DNA of 64,000 bases from Eriocheir sinensis. Lineage: Eukaryota > Arthropoda > Malacostraca > Decapoda > Varunidae. Shown here in pieces: positions 10,342 through 26,800 of the stretch (positions are counted from its first letter, which is position 1; each line of letters begins with the position of its first letter). The stretch lies in contig NW_026111294.1 of assembly GCF_024679095.1 (NCBI RefSeq), positions 124,001 to 188,000 of the forward strand, read 5' to 3'. Under the pieces are notes generated by a model. It was not told the origin of the DNA and ran no database searches. It was given only the letters and a program-made list of their open reading frames with translations. A program made the position numbers and the translations under genes.

Positions 10342-10911
10342 CCAAACCAGACTAGAATTTCTCGAGAACCGTCTAGCAGTACTGTTGGATTAGTTAGGAA
10401 TATGCAACAATATACAGAAAACTAAGTGCATACATACCATATCTGCTCCGAATTATGATAAAAACTTGGTAATAAAAAAAAACGCGTGAAAAAAGAACCT
10501 TGATTCGATGCTCTTGATTAAGAAAATGTCAAAAAATTCGGACAGTAACATAACCAATAAGTTTTCATCACTCATCATACTCGCCTTTGATAGATTTGAA
10601 GTTACAGGGAGAATGCAAAATCGAGGAAAGTGAGTTTCAATGGTCAGCCGCGAAACAAAAAATAAAACAAAGTAAATAAAAAAGATCAGTGCCACCAGAT
10701 TATCGAGCTCATAACATTATAGCCCATAACTTCAATTTTATATCCACACAGATAACTATGGTTAAAAAGAGAGGCAGTGACGAGGGGTTGCCTTTGTATT
10801 ATTAGATCGAGAACACTGGAACGAGTTTGAACAAAATTACTGTTCCTGTAAGCGATGAAAGGGTGTAAGTGTATTCCTGTGTAAGTGATGACAGGGAAGG
10901 TAAGGACTTAC
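10342..10911. other. Intergenic stretch, no gene seen
   Basis: AT-rich sequence with short A runs. An 80-codon open frame on the reverse strand has no recognisable features. Confidence 0.6.
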
Positions 10912-11021
10912 GAAAAGAAGAAGAAGCAGAAAAGAAAAAGAAAATGAAGAAGAAGAAAAAGGAAGAAAAAGAAGAAAAATAAAAGAAGAAGAAGAAAGAG
11001 AAGAAGAAGAAGAAGAAGGAA
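10912..11021 (+). repeat. GAA-rich polypurine tract
   Basis: About 110 bp almost entirely of G and A, mostly GAA and GAAA units, interrupted by only one C and two T. The reverse strand gives a serine-, leucine- and phenylalanine-rich open frame purely from this composition. Confidence 0.95.
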
Positions 11022-11605
11022 CATGCAGCAGATAACTTTGGAAGCTTACCTCCATGTTTGGAAGGGTATTAAACGTTTAAATTGTGATAAAACTGTAACA
11101 GGGCTGTATGTGTGTCACTGTGCCCCTGGACGTTCCCCAAGGAAGTCAAGTCGTAGGCAGGAGGAAATATAGATGAAGGGAAGTTGTTCCAGAGTTTACC
11201 AGAGAAAGGGATGAAGGAATGAAAATGCTGGTTAACTCTTGCATAAGGGATTTGGACACTATAGAGATGAGCTAGAGTAGAAAGTCGAGTGCACCGAGGC
11301 AGCGGGAATGGGGAAGGTATGCGTTAAAAGTTCAGAAGAGCAGTCAGCATGAAAATATCGGTAGAAGACAAAAAAGAGATGCAACATTCCGGCAGATTTT
11401 AAGAGGTAGATTCAGTTCGAGGAAGGGAGTTGATGAGACGAAGAGCCATAGACTCTACACTGGCTCGTCTCCCGGGGTAAGGGGCTCTTCCAATTACAGG
11501 CTCGAAGGGCCAATGCGACGAAGATAAGCACCGAGGCTTCGCGCAGCTATAGCGTATCCACTTAACTTTACCTTAAGTTATGTATGTTTCTTTTTTATTT
11601 GTTTT
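11022..11605. other. Probable decayed dispersed repeat, no gene seen
   Basis: No intact frame. The stretch from about 11,100 onward reads like a dispersed repeat that I associate with decapod crustacean genomes. I make that link from memory and cannot show it from the window alone. The sequence ends in T-rich DNA directly at the assembly gap. Confidence 0.3.
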
Positions 11606-11618
11606 NNNNNNNNNNNNN
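11606..11618. other. Assembly gap (13 N)
   Basis: Thirteen unknown bases separate the unique flank from the first satellite unit. The true distance and even the adjacency of the two sides are uncertain. Confidence 0.99.
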
Positions 11619-14600
11619 ACAACAAACACCACCGCCGGGAACTCACACACAACAACAGACACCACCGCCGGGTACACACACACAACAACAGACACCACCG
11701 CCAGGCACACACACACAACAACAGACACCACCTCCGGGCACACACACACAACAACAGACACCACCTGGACACACACACAATACAGACACAACCGCCGGGC
11801 ACACACACACAACAACAGACACCACCGCCGGGCACACACACACACAACAACACACACCACCGCCGGGCACACACACACCACAACACACACCCCCCCCGCC
11901 CACACACACACAACCACAGACACCACCGCCGCGCACACACACAAAAACAGACACCAGAGCGGGGCACACACACACAACAACAGACACCACCGCCGGGCAC
12001 ACACACACAACAACAAACACCACCGCTGGGCACACACACACAACAACAGACACCACCGCCAGGCACAGGGACACAACAACAGTCACCACCGCCGGGAACA
12101 CACACAACAACAGACACCACCGCCGGGCACACACACACAACAACAGACACCACCGCCGGGCACACACACACAACAACAGACACCACCGGCACCCACACAA
12201 ACACAACAAAAGACACCACCGCTGGCACACACACAACAACAGACACCACCGCCGGCACACACACACAACAACAGACACCACCAAGCCAAGCACACACACA
12301 ACAACAAACACCACCGCCGGGCACACACACACACAACAGACACCACCGCCGGCACACACAACAACAGACACCACCGCCCGGCACACACACACAACAACAA
12401 ACACCACCGCCGGGCACACACACAACAACAGACACCACCGCCACGCACACACACACAACAACAGACACCACCGCCGGGCACACACACACAACAACAAACA
12501 CCACCGCCGGGCACACACACAACAACAGACACCACCGCCGGGCACACACAGAACAACAGACACCACCGCCGGGCACACACACACAACAACAGACACCACC
12601 GCCGGGCACACACACACAACAACAAACACCACCGCCGGGCACACATACACAACAACAGACACCACCGCCGGCACACACACACAACAACAGACACCACCGG
12701 GCGTCTCACACACACAACAACAGACACCACCGCCGGGCACACACACACAACAACAGACACCACCGCCGGGCACACACACACAACAACAGACACCACCGCC
12801 GGGCACACACACACAACAACAGACACCACCGCCGGCACACACACAACAACAGACACCACCGCCGGCACACACAACAACAGACACCACCGCCGGGCACACA
12901 TACAACAACAGACACCACCGCCGGGCACACACACACAACAACAGACACCACCGCCAGGCACACACACACAACAACAGACACCACCGCCGGGCACACACAC
13001 ACAACAACAGACACCACCGCCGGGCCCACACCCAACACAATAGACACCACCGCCGGCCACACACAACAACAGACACCACCGCCGGGCACACACACAACAA
13101 CAGACACCACCGCTGGGCACACACACAACAACAGACACCACCGCCGGGCACACACACACAACAACAGACACCACCGCCGGGCACACACACAACAACAGAC
13201 ACCACCGCCGGGCACACACACACAACAACAGACACCACCGCCGGGCACACACACACAACAACAGACACCACCGCCGGGCACACACACACAACAACAGACA
13301 CCACCGCCGGGCACACACACACAACAACAGACACCACCGCCGGGCACGCACACAACAACAAACACCACCACCGGGCACACGCACACAACAACAAACACCA
13401 CCACCGGACACACACACAACAACAGACACCACAGCAAGGCACACACAATCAACAAAAGACACCACCGCCTGGCACACACACAACAACAAACACCACAGCC
13501 GGGCACACACACAACAACAGACACCACCGCCGGGCACACACACACAACAATAGACACCACCGGGCACACACACAACAACAGACACCACCGCCGGGGCACA
13601 CACACACAACAACAGACACCACCGGGCACACACACACAACAGACACCACCGCTGGCACACACACAACAACAGACACCACCGCCGGGCACACACACAACAA
13701 CAGACACCACCGCCGGCACACACACACAACAACAGACACCACCGGGCACACACACACAACAACAGACACCACCGCCGGGCACACACACAACAACAGACAC
13801 CACCGCCGGGCACACACACAACAACAGACACCACCGGGCACACACACAACAACAGACACCACCGCCGGGCACACACACAACAACAGACACCACCGCCGGG
13901 CACACACACACAACAACAGACACCACCGCCGGGCACACACACACAACAACAGACACCACCGCCGGGCACACACACACACAACAACACACACCACCGCCGG
14001 GCACACACACACAACAACAGACACCACCGCCGGGCACACACACAACAACAGACACCACCGCCGGTCACACACACACACAACAACAGACACCACCGCCGGG
14101 CACACACACACAACAACAGACACCACCGCCGGGCACACACACACACAACAACAAACACCACCGCCGGCACACACACACAAGAGACACCACCGCTAAGCAC
14201 ACACAACAACAAACACCACCGGGCACACGCACACAACAACAGACACCACCGGGCACACACACACAACAACAGACACCACCGCCGGGCACACACACAACAA
14301 CAGACACCACCGGGCACACACACACAACAACAGACACCACCGCCGGCACACACACAACAACAGACACCACCGCCGGCACACACAGAGAACAACAGACACC
14401 ACCGCCGGGAACACACAACAACAGACACCACCGCCGGGCACACACACACAACAACAGACACCCCCGCCGGGCACACACACAACAACAGACACCACCGCCG
14501 GCACACACACAACAACAGACACCACCGCTGGCACACACCCACAACAGACACCACCGCCGTGCACACACACACAACAACAACAGACACCACCGCCGGGCAC

Positions 14601-17459
14601 ACACACAACAACAGACACCACCGCCGGGCACTCACACAACAACAGACACCACCGCCGGGCACACACACAACAACAGACACCACCGCCGGGCACACACACA
14701 CAACAACAGACACCACCGCCGGCCACACACACAACAACAGACACCACCGCCGGGCACACACACACAACAACAGACACCACCGCCGGGCACACACACACAA
14801 AAACAGACACCACCGCCGGGCACACACACACAACAAAACACACCACCCCCCGGCCCACACACACAACAACACACACCACCGCCCGGCACACACACACAAC
14901 AACAGACACCACCGCCGGGCACACACACACAACAACAGACACCACCGCCGGGCACACACACACAACAACAGACACCACCGCCGGGCACACACACACAACA
15001 ACAAACACCACCGCCGGGCACACACACACAACAACAAACACCACCGCCGGGCACACACACACAACAACAGACACCACCGCCGGGCACACACACACACAAC
15101 AACAGACACCACCGCCGGGCACACACACACAACAACAGACACCACCGCCTGGCACACACACACAACAACAGACACCACCGCCGGGCACACACACACAACA
15201 ACAGACACCACCGCCGGGCACACACACAACAACAGACACCACCGCGGGTCACACACACAACAACAGACACTACCGCCGGGCACACACACAACAACAAACA
15301 CCACCGCCAGGCACACACACAACAACAGACACCACCGCCGGGCACACACACAACAACAGACACCACCGCCGGGCACACACAACAAACACCACCGCCGGGC
15401 ACACAACAACAGACACCACCGCGGGGCACACACACACAACAACAGACACCACCGCCGGGCACACACACACAACAACATACACCACCGCCGGGCACACACA
15501 CACAACAACAGACACCATTACCAGGCACACACAAACAACAACAGACACCACCGCTGGGCACACACACACAACAACAAACACCACCGCCGGGCACACACAC
15601 ACAACAACAGACACCACCGCCGGGCACACACACACAACAACAGACACCACCGCCACGCACACACACACACAACAAACGACACCACCTCCTGGCACACACA
15701 ACAACAGACACCACCGGGCACACCCACACAACAACAGACACCACCGCCGGGCACACACACACAACAACAGACACCACCGCCGGCAAACACACACAACAAC
15801 AGACACCACCGGGCACACACACACACACAACAACAGACACCACCGCCGGGCTCACACAACAACAGACACCACCACCGCGCACATACACACACAACAACAG
15901 ACACCACCGCCGGGCACCCACAACAACAGACACCACCGCCGGGCACTCACACAACAACAGACACCACCGCCGGGCACTCACACAACAAGATAAACCACCG
16001 CCGGGCACACACACACACACAACAACAGACACCACCGCCGGGCACACACACACAACAACAGACACCACCGCCGGGCACACACACACAACAACAGACACAA
16101 CCGCCGGCACACACACACAACAACAGACACCACCGCCGGGCACACACACACAACAACAGACACCACCGCCGGGCACACACACACAACAACAGACACCACC
16201 GCCGGGCTCACACTCGCACAACTACAAACACCACCGCCGGGCACACACAACAACAGACACCACCGCCTGGCACACACACACAACAACAAACACCACCGCC
16301 GGCACACACACACGTAATAACAGACACCACCGCCGAGCACACACACACAATAACAGACACCACCGCCGGGCACACACACAACAACAGACACCACCGCCGG
16401 GCACACACACACAACAACAGACACCACCGCCGGGCACACACACACAACAACAGACACCACCAACGGGCACACACACACAACAACAGACACCACCGCCGGG
16501 CACACACACACAACAACAGACACCACCGCCGGGCACACACACAACAACAGACACCACCGCCTTGCACACACTCACACCACAAGAGACCACCGCCAGGCAC
16601 ACACACACAACAACAGACACAACCGCCGGGCACACACACAACACCAGACACCCCCGCCGGGCACACACACAACAACAGACACCACCGCCAGGCACACACA
16701 CAACAAAAAACACCGCCGGGCACACACACACAACAACAAACACCACCGCCGGGAACACACACACAACAACAAACACCACCGACAAGCACACACACACAAC
16801 AACAGACACCACCGCCGGGCACACGCACACAACAACAGACACCACCGCCGGGCACACACACACAACAAACACCACCGCCGGGCACACGCACACAACAACA
16901 AACACCACCGCCGGGCACACACACACAACAACAAACACCACCGCCGGGCACACACACACAACAACAAACACCACCGCCAAGCACACACACACAACAACAA
17001 ACACCACCGGGGGCCACACACACACAACAACAAACACCACCGCTGGGCAAACACACACAACAACAGACATCACCACCAAGCACACACACACAACAGACAC
17101 CACCGCAGGGAACACACACAACAACAAACACCACCGACGGGCACACACACAACAACAAACACCACCGCCGGGCACAAACACACAACAACAGACACCACCG
17201 CCGGGCACAAACACACAACAACAGACACCACCGCCGGGCACACACACACAACAACAGACACCACCGCCGGGCACACACACACAACAACAGACACCACCGC
17301 CGGGCACACACACAACAACAAACACCACCGCCGGGCACACACACACAACAACAGACACCACCGCCGGGCACACACACACAACAACAGACACCACCGCCGG
17401 GCACACACACACAACAACAAACACCACCGCGGGGCACAAACACACAACAACAGACACCA

Positions 17460-18150
17460 CCGCCGGGCACAAACACACAACAACAAACACCACCGCCGGG
17501 CACACAAACAGAACAACAAACACCACCGCCAAGCACACACACACAACAACAGACACCACCGCCGGGCACACGCACACACAACAACAGACACCACCGCCGG
17601 GCACACACACACAACAACAAACACTACCGCCGGGCACACGCACACAAATACAAACACCACCGCCGGGCACACACATACAACAACAGACACAACCGCTGGG
17701 CACACACACACAACAACAGACACCATCACCGGGCACACACACACAACAGACACCACCGCTGGGCACACACACAACAACAACAGACACCACCGCCGGGCAC
17801 ACACACAACAACAAACACCACCGCCGGGCACACACACACAACAACAGACACCACCGCCGGGCACACACACACAACAACAGACACCACCGCCGGGCACACA
17901 CACACACAACAACAGACACCACCGCCTGGCACACACACAACAACAGACACCACCGCCGGGAACACACACACAACAACAGACACCACCGCCGGGCACACAC
18001 ACACAACAACAAACACCACCGCCGGGCACACACACACAACAACAGACACCACCGCCGGGCACAAACACACAACAACAAACACCACCGCCGGGCACACAAA
18101 CAGAACAACAAACACCACCGCCAAGCACACACACACAACAACAGACATCA
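17460..18150 (+). repeat. Short-range unit-group duplication (592-bp spacing)
   Basis: A group of about three variant units, including CACACAAACAGAAC, occurs near 17,460-17,560 and again near 18,050-18,150. A different marker, CCACCGCAGGGA, is duplicated at 1,081-bp spacing (17100 and 18181). This shows repeated local exchange at the left edge of block A. Confidence 0.65.
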
Positions 18151-21100
18151 CCAAAAGGCACACACACACAACAACAGACACCACCGCAGGGAACACACAC
18201 AACAACAAACACCACCGACGGGCACACACACAACAACAGACACCACCGCCGGGCACACACACACAACAACAGACACCACCGCCGGGCACACACACACAAC
18301 AACAGACACCACCGCCGGGCACACACACACACAACAACAGACACCACCGCCGGGCACACACACACAACAACAAACACCACCGCCTGGCACACACACACAA
18401 CAACAAACACCACCGCCGGGCACACACACACAACAACAAACACCACCGCCGGGCACACACACACAACAACAGACACCACCGCCGGGTACACACACACAAC
18501 AACAAACACCACCGCTGGGCACACACACAACAACAACAGACACCATCACCGGGCACACACACACAACAACAGACACCACCGCCGGGCACACACACACAAC
18601 AACAGACAACACCGCTGGGCACACACACACAGCAACATACACCACCGCTGGGCACGCCCACAAAATGACAGACACCACTAACGGGCACACAAACACAACA
18701 ACAGACACAACCGCTAAGCACAGACACACAACAACAGACACCAACGCCGAGCACACACACACAACGACAGACACCACCGCCGGGCACAAACGAACAACAA
18801 CAGACACCACCGAAGGGCAGACACACACAACAACAGACACAACCACCGGGCAAACACCCACAAAGACAGACACCTACGCCGGCCACACACTCACAACGAC
18901 AGACACCACCGCCGAGCACACACACACATGACAGACACCACCGCCGGGAACACAAACAGAACAACAGACACCACCGCCGAACACACACACAAAAAAAACA
19001 GACACCACCGCTAAGCACAGACACACAAGAACAGACACCAACGCCGAGCAAACACACACACAACGACAGACACCACCGCCGGGCACAAACGCACAACAAC
19101 AAACACCACCGAAGGGCACACACACACAACAACAGACACAACCACCGGGCACACACTCACAACGACAGACACCTCAGCCGGGCAAACACCCACAACGACA
19201 GACACCTACGCCGGCCACACACCCACAACGACAGACACCACCGCCGGGAACACAAACAGAACAACAGACACCACCGCCGGGAACACACACAGAACAACAG
19301 ACACCACCGCCGGGTACACACACAGAACAACAGACACCACCCCCGGGCACACACACAGAACAACAGACACCACCGCCGGGAACACACACAGAACAACAGA
19401 CACCACTGCCGGGTACACACACAGAACAACAGACAAAACCGCCGGGCACACACACAGAACAACAGACACCACCGCCGAGGACACACACAGAACAACAGAC
19501 ACCACCGCCGAGCACACATACAGAACAACAGACACCACCGCCGGGTACACACACACAACAGACACCACTGCCGGGTTCACACACAGAACAACAGACAATA
19601 CCGCCGGGTACACACACACAACAACAAACACCACCGCCAAGCACACACACACAACCACAGACACCACCGCCGGGCACACACACATAACAACAGACACCAC
19701 CGCTGGGCACACACACACAACAACAAACACCACCGCCGGGCACACGTACACAACAACAAACACCACCGCGGGGCACACACACACAACAACAATCACCACC
19801 GCCGGGCACACGCACACAAAAACAAACACCAACGCCGGGCACACGCACACAACAACAAACACCACCGCCTGGCACACACACACAACAACAGACACCACCG
19901 CCGGGCACACACACATGACAGACACCACCGCCGGGAAAACACACAGAACAACAGACACCACCGCCGAACACACACACAGAACAACAGACACCACCGCCGG
20001 GAACACACACAGAAAAACAGACACCACCGCCGGGTACACACACAGAACAACAGACACCACCGCCGGGCACACACACAGAACAACAGACACCACCGCCGGG
20101 AACACACACAGAACAACAGACACCACCGCCGGGCACACACACAGAACAACAGACACCACCGCCGGGCACACACACACAACAACAAACACCACCGCCGGGC
20201 ACACGCACACAACAACAGACACCACCGCCGGGCACACACACACAACAACAGACACCACCGCCGGGCACACACACATCAACAAACAACACCGCCGGGCACA
20301 CACACACAACAACAGACACCACCGCCGGGCACACACACACAACAACAGACACTACCGCCGGGCACACGCACACAACAACAGACACCACCAACGGGCACAC
20401 ACACACACAACAACAGACACCACCGCCTGGCACACACACACAACAACAGACACCACCGCCGGGCACACACACACAACAACAGACACCACCGCCGAGCACA
20501 CATACAGAACAACAGACACCACCGCCGGGTACACACACACAACAGACACCACTGCCGGGTACACACACAGAACAACAGACACCACCGCCGGGTACACACA
20601 CACAACAACAAACACCACCGCCAAGCACACACACACAACAACAGACACCACCGCCGGGCACACACACATAACAACAGACACCACCGCTGGGCACACACAC
20701 AACAACAAACACCACCGCCGGGCACACGTACACAACAACAAACACCACCGCGGGGCGCACACACACAACAACAATCACCACCGCCGGGCACACGCAAGCA
20801 AAAATAAACACCACCGCCGGGCACATGCACACAACAACAAACACCACCGCCTGGCACACGCACACAACAACAGACACCACCGCCGGGCACACACACATGA
20901 CAGACACCACCGCCGGGAAAACACACAGAACAACAGACACCACCGCCGAACACACACACAGAACAACAGACACCACATCCGGGAACACACACAGAACAAC
21001 AGACACCACCGCCGGGTACACACACAGAACAACAGACACCACCGCCGGGCACACACACACAACAACAAACACCACCGCCAGGCATACACACACAACAACA

Positions 21101-21307
21101 AACACCACCGCCGGGGACACGCACACAACAGACACCACCGCCGGGCACACACACACAACAACAGACACCACTGCCGGGCACACACACAACAACAAACAAC
21201 ACCGCCGGGCACAGACACACAACAACAGACACCACCACCGGGCACACACACACAACAACAGACACTACCGCCGCACACACGCACACACAACAGACACCAC
21301 CGCCGGG
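17741..21307 (+). repeat. Higher-order block A of the satellite
   Basis: A ~3.57-kb run of diverged units is repeated in the same order at 23,849-27,386. Paired landmarks include CCACCGCAGGGA (18181 and 24281), CAAAATGACA (18661 and 24757), ACCACCCCCGGG (19336 and 25431), ATGACAGACACC (19915 and 26006; 20897 and 26978) and ACACTACCGCCGC (21262 and 27341). The offset drifts smoothly from about 6,108 to 6,079 bp, as expected for one duplication followed by small indels. The boundaries are approximate. Confidence 0.85.
19490..21307 (+). repeat. Internal ~0.98-kb duplication within block A
   Basis: Landmarks at 19501, 19915 and 20034 recur at 20485, 20897 and 21016, an offset of 982-984 bp. Further right the offset falls to 913 bp (20349 and 21262), consistent with loss of about two units. 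The corresponding pairs in block B are 970-972 bp apart (25596 and 26566; 26006 and 26978). Confidence 0.8.
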
Positions 21308-23848
21308 ACACACGGACACAACAACAAACACCACCGCCGGGCACACGCACACAACAACAAACACCACCGCCGGGCACACACACACAACAACAGACACCAC
21401 CACCGGGCACACAGACACCACCGCCGGGCACACACACACACAAACACAAACACCACCGCCGGGCACACACACACAACAACAGACACCACCGCCGGGCACA
21501 CACACAACCACACATACACCCCCGCCGGGCACACACACACCACAACAGACATCACCGCCGCGCACACACACACACAAAAGACTCCACCGCCGGGCACACA
21601 CAACAATAGACACCACCGCCGGCATACACACACAACAACAGACACCACCGCCGGGCACACACACACAACAACAGACACCACCGCCAGGCACACACACAAC
21701 AACAGACAACACCGCCGGCCCCACACACACAACAACAGACACCACCGCCGGGCAGGCACACACAACAACAGACACCACCGCCGGGCACACACACACAACA
21801 ACAGACACCACCGCCGGGCACACACACACAACAACAGACACCACCAACGGGCACACACACACAACAACAGACACCACCGCCTGGCACACACACACAACAA
21901 CAGACACCACCGCCGGGCACACACACACAACAACAGACACCACCGCCGGGCACACACACAACAACAAACACCACCGCCGGGTACACACACACAACAACAG
22001 ACACCACCGCCGGGCACACACACACAACAACAGACACCACCGCTGGGTACACACACAACAACAAACACCACCGCCGGGGACACACACACAACAACAGACA
22101 CCACCGCCGGGCACACACACACAACAACAGACACCACCGCCGGACACACACACACACAACAACAGACACCACCGCCGGGCACACACACACACAACAACAG
22201 ACACCACCGCCTGGCACACACACACAACAACAGACACCACCGCCGGGCACACACACACAACAACAGACACCACCGCCGGGCACACACACACAACAACAGA
22301 CACCACCGCCGGGCACACACACACAACAACAAACACCGCCGGGCACACACACTTAACAACAGACACCACCGCCGGGCACACACACACAACAACAGACACC
22401 ACCGCCGGTTACACACACACAACAACAGACACCACCAACGGGCACACACACAACAACAACAGACACCACCGCCGGGCACACACACACAACAACAGACACC
22501 ACCGCCGGGCACACACACACAACAACAGACACCACCGCCGGGCACACACACACAACAACAGACACCACCAACGGGCACACACACACAACAACAGACACCA
22601 CCGCCGGGCACACACACACAACAACAGACACCACCGCCGGGCACACACACAACAACAGACACCACCGTAGGGTACACACACAACAACAGACACCACCGCC
22701 AGGCACACACACACAACAACAGACACCACCGCCGGGGACACACACAACAACAGACACCACCGCCGAGCACACACACACACAACAATAGACACCACCGCCA
22801 GTCACACACACACAACAACAGACACCACCGCCGGGAACACACACACAACAACAGACACCACCGCCGGGAACACACACACAACAACAGACACCACCGCCAA
22901 GCACACACACACAACAACAGACACCACCGCCGGGCACACACACACAACAACAGACACCACCGCCGGGCACACACACACAACAAACACCACCGCCGGGCAC
23001 ACACACACAACAACAAACACCACCGCCGGGCACACACACACAACAACACACCACCCCCCCGCGCACACACACAAAACAACACACAACAAATCCCGGCACA
23101 CACACACAACAACAAACCCAAACGGCGGGCACACACACAACAACAAACACCACCGCCGGGCACACACACACAACAACAGACACCACCAGGCACACACACA
23201 CACACTATAACAGACACCACCGCCGGAACACACACACAAGAGACACCACCCCCGTCCACACACACACAACAAAAAACACCACCGCCGGGCACACACACAA
23301 CAACAGACACCACCGCCGGGCACACACACACAACAACAGACACCACCGCCGGGCACACACACACAACAACAGACACCACCGCCGGGCACACACACACAAC
23401 AACAGACACCACCGCCGGGCACACACACACAACAACAGACACCACCGCCGGGCACACACACAACAACAGACACCACCGCACGGCACACACACACAACAAC
23501 AGACACCACCGCCGGGCACACATATAACAACAAACACCACCGCCGGGCACACACACAACAACAGACACCACCGCCGGGCACACACACACAACAACAGACA
23601 CCACCGCCGGGCACACACACACAACAACAGACACCACCGCCAAGCACACACACACAACAACAGACACCACCGCCGGGCACACACACACAACAACAGACAC
23701 AATCACCGGCACACACACACAACAACAGACACCACCGCCGGGCACCCACACACAACAACAGACACCACCGCCGGGCACACACACACAACAACAGACACCA
23801 CCGCTGGGCACACACACACAACACCCGACACGACCGCTGGGCACACAC

Positions 23849-26800
23849 ACACAACAGACACCACCGCTGGGCACACACACAACAACAACAGACACCACCG
23901 CCGGGCACACACACACAACAACAGACACCACCGCCGGGCACACACACACAACAACAGACACCACCGCCGGGCACACACACACAACAACAGACACCACCGC
24001 CGGGCACACACACACAACAACAGACACCACCGCCTGGCACACACACAACAACAGACACCACCGCCGGGCACACACACACAACAACAGACACCACCGCCGG
24101 GGACACACACACAACAACAGACACCACCGCCGGGCACACACACACAACAACAGACACCACCGCCGGGCACACACACACAACAACAAACACCGCCGGGCAC
24201 ACACACACAACAACAAACACCACCGCACACACACACAACAACAGACACCACCGCAAGGCACACACACACAACAACAGACACCACCGCAGGGAACACACAC
24301 AACAACAAACACCACCGACGGGCACACACACAACAACAAACACCACCGCCGGGCACACACACACAACAACAGACACCACCGCCGGGCACACACACACAAC
24401 AACAGACACCACCGCAGGGCACACACACACAACAACAGACACCACCGCCGGGCACACACACACAACAACAGACACCACCGCCGGGCACACACACACAACA
24501 ACAAACACCACCGCCGGGCACACACACACAACAACAAACACCACCGCCGGGCACACACACAACAACAGACACCACCGCCGGGCACACACACACAACAACA
24601 AACACCACCGCTGGGCACACACACAACAACAACAGACACCATCACCGGGCACACACACACAACAACAGACACCACCGCCGGGCACACACACACAACAACA
24701 GACAACACCGCTGGGCACACACACACAGCAACATACACCACCGCTGGGCACGCCCACAAAATGACAGACACCACTAACGGGCACACAAACACAACAACAG
24801 ACACCACCGCTAAGCACAGACACACAACAACAGACACCAACGCCGAGCACACACACACAACGACAGACACCACCGCCGGGCACAAACGAACAACAACAGA
24901 CACCACCGAAGGGCACACACACACAACAACAGACACAACCACCGGGCACACACTCACAACGACAGACACCACCGCCGAGCACACACACACATGACAGACA
25001 CCACCGCCGAGCACACACACACATGACAGACACCACCGCCGGGAACACAAACAGAACAACAGACACCACCGCCGAACACACACACAAAAAAAACAGACAC
25101 CACCGCTAAGCACAGACACACAAGAACAGACACCAACGCCGAGCAAACACACACACAACGACAGACACCACCGCCGGGCACAAACGCACAACAACAAACA
25201 CCACCGAAGGGCACACACACACAACAACAGACACAACCACCGGGCACACACACACAACGACAGACACCACCGCCGGGCAAACACCCACAACGACAGACAC
25301 CTACGCCGGCCACACACCCACAACGACAGACACCACCGCCGGGAACACAAACAGAACAACAGACACCACCGCCGGGAACACACACAGAACAACAGACACC
25401 ACCGCCGGGTACACACACAGAACAACAGACACCACCCCCGGGCACACACACAGAACAACAGACACCACCGCCGGGAACACACACAGAACAACAGACACCA
25501 CCGCCGGGTACACACACAGAACAACAGACACCACCGCCGGGCACACACACAGAACAACAGACACCACCGCCGAGGACACACACAGAACAACAGACACCAC
25601 CGCCGAGCACACATACAGAACAACAGACACCACCGCCGGGTACACACACACAACAGACACCACTGCCGGGTACACACACAGAACAACAGACACCACCGCC
25701 GGGTACACACACACAACAACAAACACCACCGCCAAGCACACACACACAACAACAGACACCACCGCCGGGCACACACACAACAACAGACACCACCGCCAAG
25801 CACACACACACAACAACAAACACCACCGCCGGGCACACGTACACAACAACAAACACCACCGCGGGGCACACACACAACAACAATCACCACCGCCGGGCAC
25901 ACGCACACAAAAACAAACACCACCGCCGGGCACACACACACAACAACAAACACCACCGCCTGGCACACACACACAACAACAGACACCACCGCCGGGCACA
26001 CACACATGACAGACACCACCGCCGGGAAAACACACAGAACAACAGACACCACCGCCGAACACACACACAGAACAACAGACACCACCGCCGGGAACACACA
26101 CAGAACAACAGACACCACCGCCGGGCACACACACAGAACAACAGACACCACCGCCGGGCACACACACAGAACAACAGACACCACCGCCGGGAACACACAG
26201 AACAACAGACACCACCGCCGGGCACACACACACAACAACAGACACCACCGCCGGGCACACACACACAACAACAAACACCACCGCCGGGCACACGCACACA
26301 ACAACAGACACCACCGCCGGGCACACACACACAACAACAGACACCACCGCCGGGCACACACACATCAACAAACACCACCGCCGGGCACACACACAACAAC
26401 AGACACCACCGACGGGCACACACACACAACAACCCTAACCACCGCCGGGCACACGCACACAACAACAGACACCACCAACGGGCACACACACACAACAACA
26501 CACACCACCGCCTGGCACACACAACAACAGACACCACCGCCGGGCACACACACACAACAACAGACACCACCGCCGAGCACACATACAGAACAACAGACAC
26601 CACCGCCGGGCACACACACACAACAGACACCACTGCCGGGTACACACACAGAACAACAGACACCACCGCCGGGTACACACACAACAACAAACACCACCGC
26701 CAAGCACACACACACAACAACAGACACCACCGCCGGGCACACACACATAACAACAGACACCACCGCTGGGCACACACACAACAACAAACACCACCGCCGG

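Noticed and set aside
11580..14196. Overlapping + strand open frames of up to 870 codons encoding Thr/His/Gln/Pro repeats
   Set aside because: All frames are open because the repeat has no T. The peptides are direct translations of the 33-bp unit in different frames, and unit-length changes switch between them without any sign of selection.
21265..26361. Reverse-strand open frame of 1,698 codons, rich in Cys, Val, Leu and Gly, resembling a keratin-associated or membrane protein
   Set aside because: It is the reverse complement of the satellite. The cysteine richness comes from TGT and TGC codons in the GT-rich strand, and no start, signal or non-repetitive domain is present.
26432..26439. 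CCCTAACC, resembling a telomeric hexamer
   Set aside because: It occurs once within a satellite unit and is most simply a local mutation. There is no tandem run of telomere repeats.
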